This document shows, one piece after another, positions 56,649 through 64,000 of a stretch of DNA of 64,000 nt (its first letter is position 1; each line of letters begins with the position of its first letter). This DNA is from Homalodisca vitripennis (taxonomy: Eukaryota; Arthropoda; Insecta; Hemiptera; Cicadellidae): contig NW_025776858.1 of NCBI RefSeq assembly GCF_021130785.1, positions 1-64,000 of the forward strand, written 5' to 3'. The notes beneath the pieces are model-generated. The model was given only the letters and a program-made list of their open reading frames with translations, was not told where the DNA came from and searched no databases. Made by a program: the position numbers and the translations under genes.

Positions 56649-56730
56649 ACTTACTTGTTAAGTGAGAAGCGGACGAGTAGAAGTCGAAAATTGAACTTGA
56701 TCAACTCTCTGAAGAGGAGAACGCTATATA
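56649..56730 (-). promoter_or_regulatory. Leftward core promoter and leader exon
   Basis: Mirror copy of 42082-42157: TATATA at 56725-56730 (minus), the same leader (gagagttgatcaagttcaat and following) and the same donor (TTAACAA|GTAAGT). It drives dUTPase, the Ser-rich protein and polymerase. Confidence 0.75.
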
Positions 56731-57338
56731 CCCATCCAGAACTGACGTTTGAGGTTAAAGGCGAACACGTGTTGATAGAAATTTACAGTTTTAATCATTC
56801 TAAAGGTTTAAGGTGACCACGTGTCGACAAAATGTAGTAAACAAGGGTAAATAAAGGACAAATAAAAATGTGATATTATCAGGAGAGCAGACGTTGCAAG
56901 CATGTTTCGGTGCATAATCACTGTTAGCGGTGGATCAAACAATACCGCTTACTTTAAAATTAAATTGGTTGTTAGATAAAACATTTATCAGAGGTCAGGT
57001 CAATTGATATCAAAGCTTAGTATAATGAATATTATACCAATCATCTTCTGAGCTGTTGAATCTTTCACACTTCTATCTTTATTGGGATGTTAACACAAAT
57101 AAAAATTAATACCTCAGTAAAAAGTTATATTTATATTAAACATATATATATATATACATAAAATTGTTTAACTAGTAAATCTTCAACAATCTTTTTTTCT
57201 TTCTCTGCAATTTGAAGTTTTACGAATGAATTGTACCAATCATCTTCTGAAACTCTCTTCTAACTTTATTAAGACATCAAAACAAAATTATAAAATTATT
57301 TTTTTACTAGTAAATCTTTCACAAAATTTTTATTACTC

Positions 57339-57612
57339 TCAATTATAAGTTTTATGAAAAGTTGTAACCGGTCTCAAATCTTCATCCTTAGAGCTAGCTG
57401 CCACTACTTGAAACTTGAGAGTCTTGTACGCAGTTGTTTGTATCCGTTGGACGTGAAACCTGTGCTTTGTAATATTTTGAATCACCCCACGTCCAAGTCG
57501 AAGATGAAACGAAAGAGCTCTGAATTCGTTCACCTTCACGTCTCTCGTAGAATATTTGATACCTATTTCTCAAAACTCTTAAATTGTAAGCTTTTCTTTG
57601 TTCTTCTGACAT
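57339..57612 (-). pseudogene. Small protein of unknown function at the right end
   Basis: Minus strand, starting at 57612 with MSEEQRKAYNLRVLRNRYQI, a charged helical N-terminus. Two overlapping frames then compete: one ends at 57394 (VSRPTDTNNCVQDSQVSS), the other (57339-57539) carries FHLRLGRGVIQNITKHRF, then FQVVAASSKDEDLRPVTTF. A one-base shift near 57525 probably links start and second frame. It mirrors the left terminal gene in position (between terminal repeat and inner repeat, reading inward) but not in sequence. No family recognised. Confidence 0.4.
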
Positions 57613-57670
57613 TTTAATGTTTTTTTCTCCTCCAAAAGTGGGATGAAAGTAAACAATAATATCAACTTCA

Positions 57671-57930
57671 ATGACCTAGAGGTGAAGAATTCGCGATACG
57701 AACCGGCGCGTTGCCGATAAACGAAACGTAAACAATAGTAGCGACCTCGCGGGCTTATCTAATTGTTATTTAATTGAGGTCAATTGCTTTTTAATTGGGG
57801 TCAAGGTTATCTGGCACGTGCTTATCTTAAAATATGCGGAAATATCAAAGGTTATCACTGATAAGGACCCCCCGCAGAGAGATAACAGGGGTCAAAGGTC
57901 CTGTCCCAGAAGCTACATTTTATAACTACT
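57671..57930 (-). repeat. Polinton right terminal inverted repeat
   Basis: Reverse complement of 40560-40818. The element's last bases are ..TAACTACT. Confidence 0.95.
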
Positions 57931-57936
57931 CACGTA
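57931..57936. repeat. Polinton target-site duplication, right (CACGTA)
   Basis: Perfect copy of 40554-40559. Confidence 0.95.
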
Positions 57937-58149
57937 TTATTATTTTATGTAATTCCGTCTAGTTAAAATAATACAGACAGACAACGCAGTCATACAAGAG
58001 CCCATACAAAATATTGGCTTTGGGTAAGTCACGCCAATGTTCGACTGTTTCATGACGTAGTTTTGATCCCCAAACCCTACAATTGTATCTATTTAAAATC
58101 TTAATAATATGGAATTTCGGCTGTTCTAACATAACTTTAGCTAAATACC

Positions 58150-58335
58150 ATGGAGACATGATCCATCATAGTACTCAATGTTTCTTGTATATAAATGAAG
58201 CTTCATGCATATTTTTAAGTGTATAGATTAGTTCGTTCACTTGATATCGAGTAGGCAGACAGACAGACCAACAGGTAAGAATTTAAGTGCTTCCCGCCCC
58301 TCAAGTGATAGGCTTCGCTAATACTCGGCGAATAA
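58150..58335 (+). repeat. Dispersed repeat, copy 3 (partial)
   Basis: Contains gatatcgagtaggcagacag and caagtgataggcttcgctaa, the two landmark blocks of the repeats at 6737 and 34072, in a different order. The Polinton lies about 200 bp away. Confidence 0.45.
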
Positions 58336-58576
58336 TTACAAGACCAATAGAAATACTTGAGCTTTAACTATGATTGAAAACGCGGCAAACAATTAATTCA
58401 CAGGGACCATTTGACAAAAGCTAAAATTACTTTCGGGCTCAATAATAATCGTGTTTGTGTCTTATACACAGTGTCCATTTGATCGCTTACATACTTTTCA
58501 TATCCTTGTTTTATGTAATAAACAGCCAGAATCATGGACTAAAGTTGCACTCAATTACAAGTAACATGCAATATAC

Positions 58577-58577
58577 G

Positions 58578-58639
<62 letters not shown>

Positions 58640-58642
58640 CAT
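58577..58642. repeat. (TA)n microsatellite
   Basis: TA repeats with a CA interruption. Confidence 0.9.
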
Positions 58643-60760
58643 ATTCATTGAAGTACGCGACACAAACTAATTAGTGAGGTAATTAGGCTTCACTGAATGG
58701 ACGAACACGAGGGGTTAGAGATATCTGAGGTGTTGGTAGTAATAAATATTTTGATATTGTAAAGTTTACTTATAAGCTTAATCATTCCCAAAAAACCCTC
58801 CAAGCACTATTATTAGATGTCAAAATAAAATAATGACTTTCCACGTTGCTGCCAAATAGAGTAATAACGAACTAAAATGATATCTTTGGGGGGGTGGACC
58901 TGGTGGCTCCATGGTTCCAATTTTCTTTCTGATATTGCCTACGAACTTAATCACTTAATCAAATGACTTACCTTCACGATAATGTCGAGTAACCACGCGG
59001 CGTCAGTATCTTGGCTCGACATTGCACGAAAATGGAAGATTGAATCAAAGTAGAATCAATCCAGGATTCGAGGTTGGACTCAAAGATATACTATAATTTG
59101 GACTCAAAGTACTTGAGACTCGCAAAAAAGGTACGCGGGGGGGGGGTACGCAAAATGCTGTCCAATTATCAAAATACTGAAGCAGAGTAAAGTTACATTG
59201 CAGGAGAACTTCCTTTTCAAAGTAAAGTGAAGAGACGTATTATTGCATGTATTTTTTGACATAACTCAGTCTTCTACTGTTAAAGAAATCATCACTTTTG
59301 AGTCGATTTCACATTATTCATATACATTTAGCACTTAAATATCGATTTTATTTGTGTAATTAATTATAAAACTAACATTTCTTGGTTGGCTCTTCTGACC
59401 GCATAATTTCATAACAGTTGCAAACACTAACTCTTCCACCACTGCAGTTTCCTATTTACGTTTTAATTCTGCAGATCGTAAATAAATACAACAATTTCCA
59501 AGCTGGTCGGTGAGGTGCGGTGTGGTCAGTGGTTGGTCATAATTTGATTGCAGTTAACCCACATTCTGTGTCGCCAAATATTCATTGACACCAACAGTTT
59601 ACCTGTTATAGATTCATATATGCTTTTATACAATAGGTGAATGTGTTTTGAATGTTGAGTTTAGCTCCAGTTCGCCTACCGGAGCGTTTATTGCAGCGTC
59701 TTGTATCTAACACTGACTCAGACTCGAATTTTAAATGTATGGAATCATGTTCATCTGAAGAGATCCAAGGAAAGTCGGCGAAGAAGAAGCTCAAAACAAA
59801 CCTTTGCATCGTTTTGACATCAGAGACACCTAAAAATAGGTAAAGTGGAGTCTCATTGTCTCATCATATGCACAGTTGAGGTGAATGTAACTGTTATCTG
59901 AGGATTTACTCATAGGAACCACTCACTGATTCACAACTATTTAAACATACAATTTAAGTTGAAATGTAAATTTGAAATTCATTGATTTTTTCCAATTTCG
60001 TTTTCAGATTTTGTTAATATCGAGTTATTTTCAAGTAATTCAAGAGTTTATGATACGTAAAAAAGGAAAAAACAACCAATGCTTAAAGAATGTTAAACTT
60101 ACATTCTTTAGGCCTACACTCCTCTACTCTACATCTTGGGTAATGTGGACATAGGAGAGCATCGCATATAACTGGATCGCTAGCTACCTGAAGGATTGAC
60201 AACATCTAGTTGATGGGAAATAAAAAAAAAATAACACATCCTATAAAGGAAGATCAAACTTACTTCTAATCATTAGAGGTATGAGTATTATATTGAGGAA
60301 GGTCCTTATACTGAAAATCAAGTTTCTGCAACAGAGTGTCAGTCTAAACTACGTTGAATGAATACACGCCTTTCATGTTTACTCAAAATCTTAAAGTCCT
60401 ATTACTCAGTGTCAAAATAAAAATAACATTTATTGCTGCCACTTTCGTCTGTTAAAAGCATTGTTACAGTCCACTATGCCATCTCCATTCGGTTACTAAC
60501 TGTTATTGTAAACGAATTTGATAATTTAAAATCTTTTCATATAATGATGTTTACGCCAGGTATTAAAACTATAAAAATAAAATGTGTAGAGAAACTTGCA
60601 TTATTCTTCCAGTCATGGTATTATATCACAATTATAATATTTAAAATATAAAGAATAAAATTAAAATAATGTCCACTTTTACATTTATGTTTTTAATCTC
60701 TGGATTTCGGAAATAATCTGATACAATAGCACCTAGCAATCATTGTCTATTTAAGTTTTT
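58643..60760. other. No confident gene; one possible host exon
   Basis: Mostly AT-rich DNA with G-runs at about 58890 and 59138. A plus-strand frame at 59652-59843 (listed separately) is the only coding candidate. Confidence 0.45.
59652..59843 (+). other. Possible coding exon, unrecognised
   Basis: The frame reads MLSLAPVRLPERLLQRLVSN, then an acidic Ser-rich segment (SDSNFKCMESCSSEE) and a basic patch (GKSAKKKLK), with less AT-biased codon use than its surroundings. It ends at an AATAG|GTAAAG that could serve as a splice donor. No family, no upstream acceptor or partner exon found. Confidence 0.25.
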
Positions 60761-61052
60761 TTATCCCCCAGACCAGTTTCGATGTTGAAACATCATCAGT
60801 CATCTCTTTGAAAGATATAATAACTTATCTCCTCTACAGTGTAGTCAGTTGTGTTAAAATCGAGTTAAAATGAGACACACATAAACATGCAAAATACATC
60901 AAACTTATAACTGAATATTGTACTGGTTGGTCAACCATACCTGACCTAACTCACTGGTGTCAAGTATGCGTACGGGGTCTGATAAATCATGTATATCTTT
61001 CTAAAACCTGACTGATAATGATATTTCAATATTGAAACTGGTCTCGGGGATA
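60761..61052. repeat. Foldback (MITE-like) element
   Basis: About 42-bp imperfect inverted ends: ttatcccccagaccagtttc followed by a gatgttgaaacatcatcagtc-like block at the left, and its reverse complement at 61010-61052. The arms contain their own small palindrome (gatgttgaaacatc). The interior (about 205 bp) is non-coding. Confidence 0.6.
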
Positions 61053-62878
61053 GAGAAAACAGAGCAAGCAAGGATTGTTAAAGTAAGTTACTTTTTTATC
61101 ACATCACTTGCAGAATTATTCTTTTAGCTTGAGTATAAGATTCTTCCTTCACTTGATCTGTTCTAAATATACGTTTCTAAATATAGAATACGTTTTAAGT
61201 TTATTCTACAATACCCCTCAGATTAAAATGAAAAAAAAAAAACTATACTTGAATCAGTTCTAACACAAAATGTCCGAAGACAATTAATTAGATATATTTC
61301 AAAAACATAAAGGTTAACAATAATTATATTTTACTGTATTATTGTTCTAAAAACACAAACATCCTTAAAAAAAAATACAAAAAATGATAGATTTTAAAAG
61401 AAAAGCTTTTTTTTCTTAAAAGAAGTTTTATTATGAGGTTGATTAATGGCATGAATTCATTAAAAGCTATAATTGTTTTAATCAGATCTTTTAAGGCCAC
61501 TTTCTCTAAGACATGGCCACTTCAAATGCAACTACGTAGTTTGTACACAGCTTAATGTATACTGTAATAACACACATTTTTAATTAGAGACTTTTGGTGT
61601 ATTATTGATTATTTAAAATTTAAGTGTTTGAAGTTTCAAAACATTTACTTAACGAAAATGTATTAAAACAAAAAAGGTTTGGACTGTTTTAAGACCGCAA
61701 GCTACTGAAGTAAAAACAAAGTAAAAATACTATAAAAATATTGAGATTTTACAAAAATATATAATAAAAACTTGTAACTCATTCTTTACTGTTAAATTTT
61801 TACCAAAACTTTTAATGTGGAATATAAAATAGTAAATAATTAAATTATATAGCTTTCAGTCTCTTGCAAATATTCAAAGCATGTTCGTGTATAAATGTGA
61901 GACTGGAAACTCGTTTAAATGTTAATTACATTTGATTTCTTCCATCCACTCACACTTTTATATTGTCCCATCTATCTTTCACTTTTGGACTTCATTTCAC
62001 TCATTGTTTTATTCAAGGGTGAAGAGTATTTTAAATTCATAAAAGAATCGTAGTATTGAAAAGTTCCTAAGGAATTAAAATTTTAGATCAAATCCAAAAT
62101 GAATGAGAGAGTACTTTTTAAAGCAAAGCTGCAGGTCAGCGTATGGTACACAACTGGTCTCCTGATTGTATTTGTAGAAGAGCTGTTAATCATTCACGTA
62201 ATCCAGCTTATCGACTGCTGTCACTGCACTGTTACTGGAACTGTGCAATACTGCATCTAGCACAATAACACACAATATTACGGGCTTCATCGAAATACTC
62301 TAATATGCATATGAAAAATGTTATTGCTTTTGCAACAACACGTTTCAGTTGAGAATCTTTGAAATTCCACATTTAAAAATGTAAACGCATACACGTAAAA
62401 GATTTCCCAGAACATTCTACATTTGATTGTATTAATTAAACAGGAGATAAAGAAATTGAAACGGACAAGGTGTACTGAGGTCTGTATGATCAACTCAGTT
62501 AATTTTGAGGTCTGCGCCACTTAACTTGGACTGTTACCGTTCAAATATTACTGTGGTAATTACTATACGAGTATACCTGAGCTATATGGATCTCTCACTC
62601 CACAGATGGCAGTCCAAGCTATCACCTTTTCCGTACCTTAATTCACAAGATTAATGTTTTTTACAACTAACACGTTAAAAAAATTGTCCTTATTTAAAAA
62701 GCAGCTGTGAAACTAATATTAATGCCCTAAATAATGATTTTTAATGATAAGTTAATTATATATTTATAAGATAGAACTCGTTATAAAAGAATTTTTAATA
62801 CACTGAGATGATTAATTAATTGTTGTCTTCAAATATTCAGATCTAATCTCTTTAGATAATTAAAGTGTTTGCTTTGAA
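61053..62878. other. No feature recognised
   Basis: Very AT-rich spacer. A 77-codon minus-strand frame at 62287-62520 has no motif. Confidence 0.5.
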
Positions 62879-63108
62879 ATTGATTAAATCCCTTAAGTTA
62901 CAAGTGTTAGTAATGGGGCAGACAAAAAGGGATTCAATATCATTATTAATTGTAGTGTAAGAGCGTAAGATCTTCTCAGCTTGCTGTAATAATCGTTATA
63001 CAAACATTACGTAATTTGTCGACTAGAAAGTTCAGCCTTTGATTATAAACTCAAACAAATACATTAGCCTCTTTGTAACGAGATCAGCCCTTTATATATG
63101 TTTCATGC
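62879..63108 (+). repeat. Direct repeat, copy 1
   Basis: About 230 bp matching 63770-64000: attgattaaatc start, ttctcagcttgctgtaataa, ttcagcctttgattataaac and tgtttcatgc end, with scattered substitutions. Confidence 0.85.
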
Positions 63109-63769
63109 AAGGAGGTAGATTATATTACCTAAAAGAGACTCTGTGACACCTAATTTAATACATACAAGGAAGCGTCTATTCCCTTGAGTATAAAAAATGT
63201 AATTAGTTAAATTTTTTAATAAAAACAACAATAAATCAATAACAATAAAAACTAAATATAAAATCTGGAAATGTTCAACACTGAATTAAAAGTTTTATAA
63301 GTCCAAGACAATTCCAACTCTGCCACAGACGCTTACGAAATGCCAGTGTTAAATAGGTTAATAAAGTTCGGCGCTCCGTAGTTACATAAAAGTGCCCTGG
63401 GCATACTAATCTAATTAAGTTTAACCATGTGTGTTAAAAAAACTATACTTCAATTGTGTAGCATGGTAACCAAACCTTTGCCCGTTGTAATTTAAACTTA
63501 TTATGTCTTGATAATTAATACTTCTCACGTTGACAGCGTTACAGACATTCTAAAACACATATAAAGTACGTAAACTAGGGAGCGTGGCGTCGAGAGTAGC
63601 TTGTTTAACAGGCTTACCCCGGCCTTGAACTTTCTTCGAAAGTTTGACCTGATGCAGTACAGTTAAAGCCCTTGCCTTCAAATCTCGGTACGCTTTTTCC
63701 TCATAGCTCTTTAGTTCAGTCTAGATATTTTATATTTTTTTAAGTACATCATTAATATTTAATAGTGGG
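63109..63769. other. Spacer of the direct repeat
   Basis: No gene. Together with the flanking copies it could form one unit of an ~890-bp tandem repeat, but the window ends before this can be judged. Confidence 0.45.
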
Positions 63770-64000
63770 ATTGATTAAATCACTTAGATACAAAGTGATA
63801 GTATTGGACTAGACAACAAGGGATTCAAGCTCATTATTAATTTTAGTGTAAGAACGTCAGATATTCTCAGCTTGCTGTAATAACCGTTATACAAATATTG
63901 CGTAATTTTTTCGATTATAAAGTTCAGCCTTTGATTATAAACTCAAACAAATACATTAGCCTCTTTGTAACAAGATCATCCCTTTGTTTATGTTTCATGC
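63770..64000 (+). repeat. Direct repeat, copy 2 (cut by window end)
   Basis: Second copy, offset about 891 bp, running to the last base. Confidence 0.85.

Larger units (their letters stand above)
56289..56654 (-). other. Leader intron of the leftward transcript
   Basis: Donor GTAAGT at 56654-56649, acceptor AG at 56290-56289. About 366 nt, holding four hairpin units as two tandem 151-bp repeats. The rightward leader has the equivalent intron (42158-42509) with two units. Confidence 0.75.
56357..57290 (-). repeat. Inner inverted repeat, right arm
   Basis: Counterpart of 41690-42330, longer because of the duplicated A-B hairpin pair and about 250 bp of extra or duplicated sequence (an attggtacaattcat-type block occurs near 57040 and again near 57230). 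Confidence 0.85.
40560..57930. mobile_element. Complete Polinton/Maverick (adintovirus-like) element, 17,371 bp
   Basis: Bounded by ~260-bp terminal inverted repeats that begin AGTAGTTATAAA and by a perfect 6-bp target duplication. It encodes the Polinton core set: rve-family integrase, protein-primed DNA polymerase B, A32-like packaging ATPase, adenain-like protease, and minor and double-jelly-roll major capsid proteins. Accessory genes are a BIR protein, a parvovirus-type phospholipase A2, dUTPase, a fibre-like protein and several unknowns. Rightward genes are structural and assembly, leftward genes are replication, and the two sets converge at about 50.9 kb. A second, inner inverted-repeat pair carries promoters. 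Most genes contain single-base frameshifts, but only one clear in-frame nonsense codon was found (integrase). Confidence 0.97.

Noticed and set aside
41690..57290. Inner inverted repeat as ends of a second, nested transposon
   Set aside because: It contains promoter, leader and intron parts matching adjacent genes on both sides, no target duplication was seen at its edges, and the genes between are the Polinton core itself.
40560..57930. Free virus genome or contaminating contig
   Set aside because: Perfect 6-bp target duplication and continuous AT-rich, repeat-bearing host DNA on both sides indicate chromosomal integration.

Overview
The window is AT-rich, intron-style eukaryotic DNA, most likely from an insect (possibly a hemipteran; the species cannot be told from sequence alone). 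It shows no bacterial gene packing. It has long (TA)n microsatellites, tRNA- and 5S-derived SINE-like repeats, LINE remnants and two large, well preserved mobile elements. I found no convincing host protein gene; one 64-codon reading frame near 59.7 kb, ending at a possible splice donor, is the only weak candidate.

Layout. 0-20.5 kb: gene-poor DNA with a dispersed repeat (6.7-7.4 kb), a dead Tc1/mariner-type transposase fragment (about 9.0 kb) and a 5'-truncated non-LTR retrotransposon on the minus strand (13.9-15.1 kb) that ends in a (GATTT)5 tail. 20,553-27,610: a complete Gypsy-type LTR retrotransposon with two nearly identical ~860-bp LTRs, a 4-bp target duplication (ATAG), a primer site matching initiator Met-tRNA, and gag, protease, RT, RNase H and integrase, interrupted by frameshifts. 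27.6-40.5 kb: repeats only, comprising three copies of one tRNA-headed SINE, two of a probable second family, a 5S-rRNA-like SINE and a decayed LINE 3' end.

40,560-57,930: the centrepiece, a 17.4-kb Polinton/Maverick (adintovirus-like) element with ~260-bp terminal inverted repeats and a perfect 6-bp target duplication (CACGTA). Rightward genes are a 236-aa protein of unknown function, a two-BIR apoptosis-inhibitor-like gene, integrase with chromodomain, packaging ATPase, a coiled-coil structural-type protein, a modular fibre-like protein, a parvovirus-type phospholipase A2, adenain-like protease, and minor and major capsid proteins. Leftward genes are protein-primed DNA polymerase B, a Ser-rich unknown protein and dUTPase. 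Virion and assembly genes therefore read one way and replication genes the other, converging at about 50.9 kb. One small extra gene lies just inside each terminal repeat.

The most unusual structure is a second, internal pair of inverted repeats (about 41.7-42.3 kb and 56.36-57.3 kb). Each carries the same TATA promoter, the same short leader exon and splice donor, and an intron holding hairpins built on one shared 20-nt core. The two arms of the element thus appear to be driven by mirror-image copies of one promoter/leader/intron module, and the dUTPase start codon appears to be created by the splice. 57.9-64 kb: more repeats, a 292-bp foldback element, and an ~890-bp-spaced direct repeat running off the right edge.

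Both large elements look young (matching target duplications, near-identical ends) yet are full of frameshifts. Between the two Polinton terminal repeats I count one substitution against three single-base indels, so many breaks may be consensus indel errors rather than true decay.
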